Of a DNA stretch of 64,000 nt, positions 30,660-41,275 are shown piece after piece. The stretch is from Reticulitermes speratus (lineage: Eukaryota > Arthropoda > Insecta > Blattodea > Rhinotermitidae). The translations under genes and the position numbers were made by a program. Within the stretch, counting starts at the first letter, position 1, and each line of letters opens with the position of its first letter. Below the pieces are notes generated by a model that worked only from the letters and a program-made list of their open reading frames with translations, did no database searches and was not told the origin of the DNA. The DNA lies in contig JAJKFL010000008.1 in the NCBI GenBank assembly GCA_021186555.1, forward strand, positions 13,075,936 to 13,139,935, read 5' to 3'.

Positions 30660-30995
30660 TTTTAGGAGCGTTCGAAAAATTGCGAAAAGCGACTATTAGC
30701 TTCGTCATGTCTATCCGTCTGTCCGGCCGTGCTCATAGAACAACTCGGCTCCCAGTGGATGGATTTTCACAAAATTTGATATTTGAATATTTTTCGACAA
30801 TTACAGTTTCATTAAAATCTGACAAGAATAATGGGTGCTTTGCATGAAGACCTATGACAATTTGTGGCAGTATCTCCTTGCTTTTCCTTAGCATGAGAAT
30901 CTTTTCCAACAACAGTTGTAGAGAAAATCAAAACAATTTTATCTTCAATAACTTTATCCCGAAAATTGTGCCGTTTATGAGATGTACCACTAAAT
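30660..30995 (+). mobile_element. solo arm related to the 59-62 kb inverted-arm element
   Basis: It starts CTTTTAGGAGCGTTCGAAAAATTGCG and runs through GACTATTAGCTTCGTCATGTC, GGCTCCCAGTGGATGGATTT and TGCCGTTTATGAGATG, the block order of the left arm at 59350. It stops near 30995, without the inner third of the arm. The same-strand frame at 30854-31258 is not a host protein. Confidence 0.75.
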
Positions 30996-31551
30996 ATACC
31001 AAAATTAATGTAAGTGGAAACAAACAAGTAACCAGACAAAAACCTTTTTTAGCATCAGAGAGAATAAATACAGAAATTGAAGATAAAATAAGTGCTGATT
31101 TGTGTTATGACTTTGAATTACAAATTGCAGTTGACGTAGGTAGTGCACGGTTTGACATGAATAATTTCAAAGTTCTTCCCTTAGCGAGGAGTACTAATTT
31201 TCACACAAGAATAAAACAGGTAAAACAGAGTTTTGTGTATTCTACGGGTATATTTTAGGTTACTAAGACTTGAAAGGTAATCCGAATGTCCGTTTTGGAA
31301 AGCCCTCCATGCTGAAACAAAAGTCATATAGCCATGACTCTGTTATCAGGTCCTTATTAAAAAAAAGAACGTGGTGCGCGACATTATGATAATATTAAAT
31401 CAAGAAAGAAAAGGTTGTCGTTACACACCACACACACATACGCGCACGTGTGTTTGTGTTTTGGGGGGGTTATTGAAATTGTTACTATAAATTATAAAAT
31501 TTGGAGACGTCATGTACATAAAAAAGAACTTCAAAACTTCCTTTTTTCAGG

Positions 31552-32691
31552 ATGCAGTGTCTGCCGTGCTGGTTCATCGCTGTAGCATTAGCCACTCTGG
31601 TCTGCTGTGTGTCCGGGACCTGCGACAAGCAGCTGCTCCCAGATCTCACATTCACACTGAGCGGTGCCAACCTGGACTGGCCGTGTTCTGCCACCAAGAG
31701 CATCTACACCTCTTCAGGACGGTATATCTCAAAGCATGTCATCTCTACGAGACTACAGGTCTACAAGGACGAAGCAATCGTCGTGACACCTCGCTACAGG
31801 GAAGGTGTGCCTTTCACCCTGGGCAAATTGTCACTCAAAACTAAAAACCATCACCCATCTATTACTCCCTTCCCTTGTTGGAATCTTCAAGAAGAAGGAA
31901 ACTGCCAAGCACTGCAGTCCGCTGTCGATATATTTCTTGACGCTCAAGATATCCTTTGGGTCCTAGATACTGGTATCGTCAACACTTTGCAGCAACCGGT
32001 TAGGCGTTGTCCTCCTAAGGTCGTGGCTATCAACATGAAGACTGGAAAGGTGATCAAAACGATTGACCTTTCAGAGTTGGTTTGCTCTGCCAGTAGGCTG
32101 CAGTACCTTGTGGTGGACTACGATCAAGACGGAGGATCTTACTTGTATATTAGTGACGCTGCTTCGCGAGCGATTCTGGTATACGACGTCATAAAAGGCA
32201 CAGGTTACAAGTTCGTGCTGCCGAAGGCAGTGGTACATGGGTCTTCAAGTAAAGATGTGCTTTACCTTGCTCTAATTAGGAAATCATGCGGCACGACTGT
32301 TCTATATTTCACGTACCTGTCAAGTGAAAGGCTCTTTTCGATTAAGACGCACCATCTCCGTCGAGGATCCACCAAAGGCACTGTTGTGGATGTTGGTCCC
32401 AAACACGAAAAATTTGTTATTCTAGGAACTGATAGTGGTTCTGCCATGTTCTTTCGTTCGAAAGGTGATGGTGACATCTATATGTGGAACACAGAAACAC
32501 ACTTCAAGCCCGAAAACTTCTTGCTTGTCCAGAAAGGTAACGAATGCCGCCTAGCCACAAATGTTGTTCCGGGTTACAAACGTCTCATGTGGGTATTGGA
32601 ATCTAACTTCCACGATTATATCCAGAACAAAGTAGGCTGTGCTGGTGCCAGTATATCTCTGCATCCACTGGTTAAGGAGTGCGAAAGTTGA
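31552..32691 (+). CDS. yellow-g: Yellow-g-like secreted protein (Yellow/MRJP family), complete
   Basis: It is an uninterrupted 379-codon frame. Residues 1-22 are a signal peptide (MQCLPCWFIAVALATLVCCV). Diagnostic blocks follow: LDWPCSATKSIYTSSGRYI (41-59), YREGVPFTLGK (82-92), FPCW (107-110), EEGNCQALQSAVDIFLD (114-130), LWVLDTGIVNTLQQPVRRCPP (135-155) and SRLQYLVVDYDQDG (181-194), all typical of the yellow-g branch. In Drosophila, yellow-g and yellow-g2 act in follicle cells and are needed for a sound eggshell; that role is inferred here. Length fits the family. The ATG is one base after a strong 3' splice site (CTTTTTTCAG|G), so the 5' UTR is probably spliced and the coding sequence has no introns. 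A second Yellow-family gene lies 8.6 kb upstream in the same orientation. yellow-g versus yellow-g2 cannot be told apart from sequence alone. Confidence 0.93.
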   Translation: MQCLPCWFIAVALATLVCCVSGTCDKQLLPDLTFTLSGANLDWPCSATKSIYTSSGRYISKHVISTRLQVYKDEAIVVTPRYREGVPFTLGKLSLKTKNHHPSITPFPCWNLQEEGNCQALQSAVDIFLDAQDILWVLDTGIVNTLQQPVRRCPPKVVAINMKTGKVIKTIDLSELVCSASRLQYLVVDYDQDGGSYLYISDAASRAILVYDVIKGTGYKFVLPKAVVHGSSSKDVLYLALIRKSCGTTVLYFTYLSSERLFSIKTHHLRRGSTKGTVVDVGPKHEKFVILGTDSGSAMFFRSKGDGDIYMWNTETHFKPENFLLVQKGNECRLATNVVPGYKRLMWVLESNFHDYIQNKVGCAGASISLHPLVKECES

Positions 32692-32983
32692 GAATCTCAG
32701 TAACTGTAGGAGAATATTTATCTTACCGTAGAATGTAGATCGTCTACCTGAAACAACGGGAGACAAAGCCCACTATAATCCACAACTGGCACAACGATCT
32801 TTAGCACACGTGAACAAAGATGTTTGCTGCCATTCTGATAATGTACGGAGGGTTGGAATATGATGTTTTGTGTACGTATAGAGGTACCGCCATTATAATA
32901 ACATAAAGCCGAGCTGAGAACATGACTTCGGTTTTCTTGGTACGATCTGGACTGACAAAGCACAATTATGTCAACGTCGCAAA

Positions 32984-33223
32984 AATAAATCCTCATACTA
33001 TATTAATATAAGACTACACAAACGTTTAAAGTAATTCTGTTACTGTATATTTGAATAACTAGATTTGTGACTGTAATATGTTTCTTATATTCAATAACTG
33101 TTTTGTTATAACTGCAACAATGAATATGGTTGTTTGAATGCGTTGTTCTCTATGTATGTTATATAATTAATTGTTATGTTTTATGTTATTACACAAAATC
33201 ATATGACATTTATATACAATAAA
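32984..33223 (+). terminator. polyadenylation signals of the yellow-g-like gene
   Basis: Two AATAAA hexamers lie downstream of the stop: 32984-32989 (3' UTR about 300 nt) and 33218-33223 (about 540 nt), the second in AT-rich DNA. No repeat interrupts the interval, which suits a genuine 3' UTR. Confidence 0.6.
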
Positions 33224-33239
33224 TTTACATGTTAAATGA

Positions 33240-34655
33240 ACGCTTGTTCTCCTGTATGAGTTAATCAATTATCCCACTCATTACCTTAAAATATGTGGAA
33301 GATGTAACACAGGACATGTCCTTGTTTCCCAATATAACATAACCAGAAGCCGGGACAGCGTAGGAGTGACTAGACTACCTGTTGAAAGACAGCGGAATCG
33401 TAGGTCTGTTCTCGGCAGAGGCAAGACATTTTTCCAAAGGTCCAGATCGTCTCTGAAGGTCACACTGCCTTTTATACAGTGGGTAAAGGATATTTTACCT
33501 AGAGTAGAACAGCCGGAGTGTGAAACTTGCAATTCACCTCCACTTAGACCTGAAGTTAAGAATAAGATAAAATTTCTACTCCACTTGTTCATATTTCCTC
33601 ATGGACTGCAAAGGGCTGACTTTATCGTTAATATATGTCCACACACGAAATACGCAGGAAAAAAAGACATGATAGGAAATAAGTCAAGGTAGTCGATGCA
33701 AACAGGAGATAGAGGCACGGCTCCTGATTAAGACCAGGACGATGTTGGCTATCTCTTCCTGCCTGACGTTGTGATACAAAATAAAATACATACTTGTATA
33801 TCTGAAACGGTTAGCTGAGGCAAGGAAACTTATAAGATAAAAGAATCAGAAATAAATGATGAAAATAACACCACGTTACGGGGACAGGATCGATCTGTTT
33901 TTAGGCTAAAATAATAAGACCTACTGAGCAACGCCCGATAAGCAAAGTTACTCTCAACCTCTGGGCACATGAGTAGGCCTAGAAGATGATACCCTAACTG
34001 ACAGACAACAAGATTGACAGACATCGCAATCACACAAAGGCTTAATTCTTCTTGTTTGCTTCGTAAAGAAGGTCTAAAAGGCAATGTTTCATTTGGCATT
34101 AGGACTTGACATGCTTTCGATAACTTAAAATGGCAGTTGTGTCAAGTTGGATTTAATGTTTACATTAAAATAGATACGATACAAAATTCCGGTAGGATGT
34201 TTCTGAAATGCATCCATCCTATGGCACTACAGTCCCGTAGTCGAGCCATGGCCTCCCATTTTTTTGGGTTCTTAATAATTAGATTTGGGGTTATTAGCCG
34301 CACGATCAACACTCAGCAATCCTGGAGGACCGATGGGCTGCTTCTTCGTCTGGCTTCTCCCCACAAACCTGCCAGGCAAGGGAGGTCCTACCAGTAGCAA
34401 GCTACCGCCAGTATAGCTTCGTGGATCATGCAAGCACACAAGCTCCACCAACTCATCAAGGTCTTGCAACCCATAGGTGGAGACGTTTCTGTGGTGCACC
34501 ACTTCAATTGTTCCCTAACTGAATAAAGTTATGAGAAATTGCAGTAAGAGTAAAATGCGTGCAGCAATATTTAGAGAACAGTCAAAACTTGTTGGCAGCC
34601 TTCCACGAAAAATGCGAGAATTCACGTTTTCACCACAGCGTGACTGAAGATTTAA
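33240..34655. other. unassigned DNA
   Basis: The 108-codon plus frame at 33366-33692 has no domain I recognise. Nothing else is supported. Confidence 0.4.
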
Positions 34656-34659
34656 GTTC

Positions 34660-34850
34660 TATGGGATGTTACATTAAGTTGTTGAGAAATCAGTTCCTGA
34701 ATATTCCAAGAATCAGTGACATCCTGGACTACTTGACCTTGGAGACGAAGGCACTACGATCCTTCGAAACGTCGTTTTGCCTAATAACAAAGCGAAACCT
34801 CCCAAAAGACGTGAATATTCTACGGAAAGTTACTGATGTGAGTTTCTATA
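34660..34850 (+). mobile_element. hammerhead-like hairpin element (decayed)
   Basis: The plus strand reads CTTGGAGACGAAGGCACTACGATCCTTCGAAACGTCG at 34738-34774. The stem (GAAGG / CCTTC), loop and CGAAACGTCG are intact, while the 5' strand CTGAAGA has become TGGAGAC. An inverted arm is not clear. Confidence 0.5.
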
Positions 34851-35093
34851 GGAAGGAAAGAGCTAAACACTGACTTGCATTTTACCTTAAACGTCACAAT
34901 TAAATTTTACTGCGCGGGCTTTACAATATGAAAAAAGAATGACATGTGGATGTAACAGCTTTCTGTCCGTCTGTGATATGATACCAGCTTATAAACAATT
35001 GGACAGATGTTTCGGAAGTAGATTTTTAGACTGTCACTAAAGGTTCGGCTGACAATTCCAAGTTTCCGCCATATTAATCCATAATAAGCCGAA

Positions 35094-35345
35094 CCCAGTG
35101 GCCGCGCGGTCTAAGATGTGGCTCTGCGGCCATTCGCTTGCTGAGATTGAGGGTTCGAATTCCGTCTGGGGCATGGATGCCTGTCTCTTGTGAGTGTTGT
35201 GTGTTTTCAGGTAGACGTCTGTGCATAGGGCTGATCACTCGTCCAGAGGAGATCTACCGAGTGTGGAGTGTCTGAGTTTGATCGTGAAGCCTCAATAACG
35301 AGGAGGCCCTGGCCCACTAGGGGCTGTTGTGCCATAACAAAAAAA
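35094..35345 (+). repeat. SINE-1 copy
   Basis: It is a forward copy: head AACCCAGTGGCCGCGCGGTC, box-B-like GGGTTCGAATTCC, the GTTGTGTGTTTTCAGGTAGA middle, GTCCAGAGGAGATCTACCG and GGGGCTGTTGTGCCATAAC, ending in an A run. Confidence 0.9.
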
Positions 35346-37084
35346 TTTAATCCATAATAAAGCCTCATTTGCATAATATCAGAAATAGTTCTCTTCATGT
35401 ATCCAATAAACACTTTCACAGACTATATTTTTATTCAGCATCGAAGATTTGTGCTGAAAGTTACTCTACAATTCCTCTTTATTTTTCATACTGATTCACC
35501 TGTAGCCTTGTAACACTTTGCCTCTAAGTCTTTCTCGTGCAATACCTTCCACATATTACCAATATAATGAATAGATATAAAAGTGATTACTTGAGAAGTG
35601 AAAAATTATCCAAAAATTGGCACAGAAAAAAAATTCAATTCAATTCTTGTTTATATCGTGCTTGTTTAACTGCACAATAGCCAATTATAAAATTAGAACA
35701 CAGTAAAATACAAATTACCAATGCAGACTTGAACACAAACAAAAAACATGAGAGGATCATCAACAATATTTTATTAACAACTAGTAATACAAATAGTGGA
35801 TAGGAAAGGTGTAAAATGGTTGGGGAACACAGTGCAAATGGGTAGAGATAAAATGGCCGAAAGGGATATAAATACGATTCGACCCGGCAAAGAAATCAGA
35901 GACGACCATCGTGGGGACAGAAGAAATTCTACAGCTTACGAATAACAAATGGATGGAATAAAACTACAGTTAAGACTGGCATAAGGAGCGCTTGGTACTG
36001 TAAGACGGCAAACAGCTACATGCTACCACTATTACTACTACTACCACTACTACTGCCCAAGATAATGCAACGTGCGCGGATATAAGATGCATTTAAATTT
36101 TCCCTAAATAACAATTTGAAGGAAAACACACGCGCACGGTATCTGGAAAGTTCGTTAATTCAAATACGACTTACGTAAATACAGTTAATTTTAATGAATT
36201 GGTTTTCATGTTAGGTAATCTTGGTATAATTCTGCATTCTAACTTACGTCTTCCCAAAACTTACCTCAGTTAATGAACACAACGGGATTGTGGTTTCCAA
36301 ATTCAAAACTTACTTACTCTTACACATTTCTTAAGAATTTCCTCATTTATATGCAGACTTCATACATACATAATCCTGTTAAAATATACATACACGTGTA
36401 ACTAGGAAACACACAAATCAGAATGAGGCTATTGATAAAATAACAGAATTCAGATAAGAGAAAGGAGTTTTCTGTCAAGCGAGATGAATTAAATACATCA
36501 TATATCGGTAACAATGAAAGCTGTTTTTTTAACAAACTTAGAGCTTTCAGCAACCTTTCTGCTCAGATACACGCTCTATCTACTTTTCTCTGCTGACAAT
36601 TAAGGCTTCTGTCTTCTAAATAATCTGTACTAATTAGCACCGCGGAGAACAATGCTTGGATTGCTGTAGTTCAGCACTTATGTTCTGCACCATGAAACAC
36701 TAACTTGTTTGTGCATGTCTACCCTGCATTTCACATGCAAAAAGGCAACCTAACACTTTGGTTAAGAATTAGGTAACTTTCTTTCATATTTCGTAAATTC
36801 TTCCTGTCATAACTCTTAGTACAGTAGGTCAGACTCACAGCGTTCTACTTTTAAAAAGTCACGTACTTTAAGAAGAGTTATATATCACTGTTGTATGGAG
36901 ACTGTTAGGATTATACGACAAGAGACTTGCTATTCAATAGCTAAACATTTAATATAATATTTCAAATTAATTCAAACAAAAGTAAGTGGCCTGTGACCAT
37001 TGTGTCGGTACAAATATTACATTAAACGCAATTTATTTACGAAGAAACAGGACACTATAAAATTTATAGCGCCGTACTTTTTTA
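35346..37084. other. unassigned AT-rich DNA
   Basis: I see no gene, RNA or clear repeat in this 1.7 kb. A short ACTACTACTACC-type tract lies near 36024-36052. Confidence 0.45.
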
Positions 37085-37500
37085 GAACAAATTAGTGAGG
37101 AGAACATTTGGAATTAAGAGAGAGGAAGGAAGAGGAATTTGGAGAGCATTGGGCACTTAAGTTCGTATAGTTTTATATTCCGTAGAAAATATAAATACGG
37201 CTACCAACCACGAAGAATTGAATGGATGTGTTATATACTGTGGGGAATAGGAATGCGTGCAAAGCTTTAGTCCTTAAACTTTAAGAGAAGAGACCACTTA
37301 GAAGATCTAGGTGTTGATGGATATATAATATTAAAATTGATGTTAAAGAAATAAGATGTGAGGTTGTAGACTGGACTCATCTCGCACAGGATAGGGTCCA
37401 GTTGTTAATCTTTGAATTATTTTACAGAAAAGGACTTTACTGAGCAGCTGAGTGACTATCAGATGTCAAATTTTGTTCTGTTCCATGTGATATTTACTGT
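37085..37500 (+). repeat. LINE-A copy (old, extended 5')
   Basis: It starts further upstream in the polyprotein than most copies (AATTAGTGAGGAGAACATTTGG), then keeps GAGACCACTTAGAAGATCTAGG and TATAATATTAAAATTGATG. Many stops and a decayed tail mark it as old. Confidence 0.7.
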
Positions 37501-37721
37501 TCTAAGGATGAAAAGCTAAACGTATATCGAAAAATTATGCATATATAAGCACAAACTGTTTTGACACCATCAGTTTACACATTAGGAGGAAGGGTTAAAA
37601 TTGTAAAAAAAAACTGCAATTCTGTGTGTGCCTTTTAAGAATCATTGTACTTTGTCAAATCAAGCAAGCCCAAACATGCTATTAATGTACGGCATATAAG
37701 TTTTAAAACTTTCGCGGCGAC

Positions 37722-38340
37722 ATGATTCAATATATTCTTCTCGGGCTCAGACCAGTGAAGGATGACCCTGGTTTAAAGATACCCGGCGTATACGGCATCC
37801 CATGTGAATGCGGAAAGACTTATATTGGCCAGACAAAAAGAACGATCGAGACGAGGCGTAAAGAGCACATACGGCACCTTAGACTGGGGCAACCAGAAAA
37901 ATCAGCAGTTGCTCAACATGCCCTGGAAACAGGCCACAAGATAGAATTCAACAACACCTGCAGACTAGCCAGGACAAAAGGATACATGGACCGTATAATA
38001 AAAGAAGCCATTGAAATAAAATTACATCCGGAAAACATCAACAAGGATGGCGGTTTCATACTCAGCAGAGCCTGGCAGCCTGCAATACGTCAGATAAGGA
38101 CCTCGCAGCGAGGCGTGGGAGCACAACAGTCAACAGCCCGCCCACCAACTTAACTGTTTGTGGGTACTACAAAACCGGTCTGATTCTCCCTGCCGCGGCA
38201 GGTAGAAAAACACGGGACAGACGAGTTGTATGTTAAATCAGTTTTGCCTGAGGATGGGGACGGAGCTAGTCCCCGAAACGTTGTATTCAAACGAATTGAC
38301 GCGGCTGTGTGCCCGAGAAGACTATATTGAATATACGGCA
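37722..38340 (+). mobile_element. Penelope-like element fragment: GIY-YIG endonuclease and 3' hairpin
   Basis: The 143-codon frame 37722-38153 is the C-terminal endonuclease of a Penelope-like retroelement. It has GVYGIPCECGKTYIGQTKR (22-40) with the GIY and YIG halves, the catalytic Arg in TIETRRKEHIR, a Cys-x-Cys plus QHALETGH pair typical of this group, and IIKEAIEIKLHPENIN (92-107) with the conserved Glu. The reverse transcriptase part is missing, so this copy is 5'-truncated and cannot move itself. The endonuclease frame itself is intact. Downstream non-coding sequence carries the hammerhead-like hairpin at 38248-38279 and ends about 38340. Confidence 0.9.
38248..38279 (+). ncRNA. hammerhead-like hairpin at the Penelope 3' end
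   Basis: The sequence is CTGAGGA, then T, a perfect 6-bp stem GGGGAC / GTCCCC closing a 7-nt loop, then GAAAC. The single-stranded blocks match the hammerhead core (CUGANGA and GAAA) except for the extra T before the stem. Hammerhead motifs are known in Penelope-like elements, and the position after the endonuclease fits. Stem III and the cleavage site are not identified, so activity is unproven. Confidence 0.6.
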
Positions 38341-38679
38341 TATTTATACAGCTTTCTTCAGAATGCGTGCCAAACAGGAGGCACACTGGCGGGCCAGATT
38401 AGACGATAAAACGCGGAAGAGAAAGTTTTAAGTACACAACTATTTTAATTGGACCTATTCTGGGCGCAGAGGGAGATTATTAGTTCTTAGATCTAGTGAT
38501 AGGCTAAGTAATCCGTGTTTACCCAGTGGGAACTTCTGCAATACGCAAGAGATAGGACATGTCCGAGTGGCTCTGAAGTGCGCAGATATTGAGGAAGTGT
38601 CGCAAACTTCAATGGCGAGGATTGAAACTCGGCCATCGAGATATTAAACAGACTCTTTACCATGTAACATTTAAGGTTC

Positions 38680-38925
38680 TCACAGCGGAGACTCTGAAGA
38701 CGGAGGTAGCATGTACCTCCTGAAATTTGACAGCTGCCAAATTACACGGCGTCACGCCCCTTAAGACATTCACACTCAGATTTAATTTTTCAGGTTTTCA
38801 CTGTGGTTATTTTTCATATGATTGTAGTCTCTTGTTTTCACATCGTATAATATTTTTCGTTTGGACGTTTAAGAGGAACATGCTGCCTTCACTTTCAGGG
38901 TGACTGAATTAGTTCAGTTGGATGC
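38680..38925. mobile_element. pair of hairpin motifs in inward orientation
   Basis: A plus hairpin (CTCTGAAGACGGAGGTAGCATGTACCTCCTGAAATTTG at 38690-38727) is followed by a minus-sense relative (GAGGAACATGCTGCCTTCACTTTCAGGG, 38873-38904). Orientation is the reverse of the palindromes elsewhere. Both are decayed. Confidence 0.45.
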
Positions 38926-39470
38926 TGAAACGATGGGTTGGACGAAGATGTGTGTGTTATGTAGGAAGTCTTGATAGAATTTGGCCAATCTCAGCTGCGA
39001 AAGGAGAAAGAAGGAGGCTGTATCATCAACTGAAACGTCGGAACAAACAAAACAAAATATAATGTAAAACAGCCCGAAATAGACCATCCCTTCAATGTTT
39101 AGATTTTTTACCAGTTTGGTTAGCACCGCCCAACCAATATAAAATGTAAATGTAACGTTTCAAAGCACTGACATTTCTTTGGTGAAAAGTTATTTTTATT
39201 AACACAAAAATTCTATAACCAAGGGGAAGGCCTACATTGTAGAACATGTAATAAACAACTGTAATCTACGTTAAGTAGAAAGTGTACTTTGAATTGGGTA
39301 TATGCGGCAGGCATTATAAATTACCAGCGGAGAGTTTGTTGCACAACCAAAAACGTAATTGTAACATTGTTCATAAATTAATTCTGATTTACTGTTATAT
39401 ACTAATATAACTCTAAACGTAAAAATTTCGCTTCGCATCACAATACCCAGGAAGACACACATCAATCATG

Positions 39471-39807
39471 AGTTTAAGTCAAAACCAACAAAGGCACAAG
39501 ATAATTAACAAATATAAAAAGTATCTACAACCCCTACACGTTTCGGCAAATAAATTGCCATCCTCAGGGGCATCTATCAAAGAAGTACAAGCACGTACTG
39601 CATCCAAATCCAGGATAGGTGGTTTTGGATGCAGTACGTGCTTGTAATTCTTCAACAAATACCCCCTGAGGATGGCAATTAATTTGCCGAAACATACCTC
39701 GTATTTAAGGGTTGTAAATACATTTCATACTTGTTAATTATCTTGTGCATTTGTTGGTTTTGACTTAAACTCACAATCAAATGCACGGTACGTACAACAT
39801 AAAATTT
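39471..39807. mobile_element. 337-bp palindromic insertion with 14-bp flanking duplication
   Basis: Arms of about 140 nt (from 39471 and ending 39771) mirror each other around a short loop near 39615: AGTTTAAGTCAAAACCAACA pairs with TGTTGGTTTTGACTTAAACT at the outside, and GCACGTACTGCATCCAAA with TTTTGGATGCAGTACGTGC inside. Each arm holds a CTGAGGATGGCAA-stem-TTGCCGAAAC hairpin. The flanks ACACATCAATCATG at 39457-39470 and 39808-39821 are exact direct repeats, the expected target-site duplication. There is no coding capacity, so it is non-autonomous. Confidence 0.85.
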
Positions 39808-40107
39808 ACACATCAATCATGTTGAAATTTGAGACAAAACACTATTTTCTTCCTTTCTGTACCTTAGTGCCTTTACAAAGATTGTCAACCATAAAAAGAT
39901 AATATGACACTTTGTTGGTAAGTAAAATGTATCGTCAGTATGTCTTCATTACAAAAAACGTAATAGAAAATCGTGTCTGCTGTATTATTCTGGCCATCGT
40001 ATTAGCGATCAGCCTACGTGATTTAGTCACAAAGTTGTTTCGCACATTACAAACAATTATAAAAATTTGTTGTGTCGTTAATTATTGTTCGTCAGTTTAA
40101 TATCTAA

Positions 40108-40470
40108 TGACCGAGCAGGTTTGCGTAGCGGTAACTTTCTAGACTTGTGTTCGGAAAGTCCCCGGTTCGAATCTTGACTACGACACTGACTACACTGACT
40201 GAAGAATTTAGTTGTTTTCCTCAGCCCCTCCTTGCAAATGTCGGGATCAGACCTCAATTAGGCCCCGACTACTTTCTACCAAATCCCTTCCAATTCATCA
40301 TTTATCAATCGTCCTACAACCGACCCCGTGTAACGTGAGACACTCAAAGCGTCGTTACACAAACCACATACAAAATACCAGAGCTAGCTGCGAGTATTTA
40401 ATGCACGTAAGCCGCCTGCGCGAAGGGCACACACTTTCACTTCCACGTGGTGAAACTAAGCACTAGCTGA
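40108..40470 (+). repeat. SINE-E copy with tRNA-like head
   Basis: It starts ACCGAGCAGGTTTGCGTAGCGG, box-B-like CCCGGTTCGAATCTTG at 40161-40176, then CTCAGCCCCTCCTTGCAAATG, CAATTAGGCCCCGACTAC and CTTCCAATTCATCATTTATC. This is the most complete member of the old SINE-E group and defines the block order used for the fragments. Confidence 0.7.
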
Positions 40471-41039
40471 GCCACGTCTCACAGTATAGACTGACATTTA
40501 CATCACATCAGTCGCGCTTAGGAACTTCCCTCGAGGCCGAAGGGACATTCGACACCCATCCACGGCAAGCATCGCAGATGAAGGTCGTCAGAGAGGGACT
40601 GGCCTATTCAAGACAAAAATATTTACGAAACTTTCACACGTAGCTTAACTCAAGTTCATTTCTTATTGTTTGTGGCCTTCAGTTATTACTTCTGCGTTCC
40701 TCTTTTTATTATGTCTGGTGCTTTCTTTATTTTCATTTATTCTTTGCTTACTTCTTTTATGGGGCTCCCACATGATGGATCTGAAAACAATTTAATGTTA
40801 ATGACCCGCACTGAATTCAGGAAGAATTTTAATTTGTTTCAATTTGTTCTACTGACCAAATATAAAAGCCCCTACATATAATAGCTCTGGTATTATTTCC
40901 ACTTCAGAAATTTGCACGATGTTGAAAAGGAAATAAAACCATAAGAGTTTGCCTTTATTAATACGTTAAAGTTTCAACAGAGGACAGATATACACAGGGT
41001 ATGTCACCATAATACTATCCTTTAAAGTATAAAATTAGG
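40471..41039. other. unassigned DNA
   Basis: The 71-codon frame at 40666-40881 is hydrophobic but has no family signature or splice context. I do not call a gene. Confidence 0.4.
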
Positions 41040-41275
41040 CTGGGTCGTGCCATGGCTCAGGCGGTTAGTCGCCGGCCTCTCACCGCGGAGGTCCGGGTTC
41101 GATCCCGGTTCAGTCTATGTGGGATTTGTGGGGGACAAAGTGGCACTGTGACAGATTTTTCTCCGAGTACTTCGGTTTCCCCTGTCAATTTCATTTCACC
41201 GGTGCTCCATTAAAATCATCACAAGGGTTGCAGAATAAGCCTTAGCATTTGCTACGGGGCCCTTCAATAAAAAAA
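41040..41275 (+). repeat. SINE-4, tRNA-derived
   Basis: The head is CCATGGCTCAGGCGGTTAGTCG with box-B-like GGTCCGGGTTCGATCCCGG (41090-41108). The body includes GATTTTTCTCCGAGTACTTCG and CATTTGCTACGGGGCCCTTC, ending in an A-rich tail. The head is nearly intact, so insertion is relatively recent. Only one copy is seen. Confidence 0.8.

Noticed and set aside
30854..31258. 134-codon frame just upstream of yellow-g as a possible extra exon
   Set aside because: Its first half is inverted-arm element sequence and the rest has no Yellow similarity; the yellow-g protein is complete without it.
39471..39807. CRISPR-like or bacterial repeat array reading of the mirrored repeats
   Set aside because: There are only two inverted units with no spacers, and all other evidence is of an animal nuclear genome.
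41050..41110. Possible functional tRNA gene at the SINE-4 head
   Set aside because: Boxes A and B are present, but a long body and A-rich tail follow, and no acceptor-stem closure was found, so it is a SINE.
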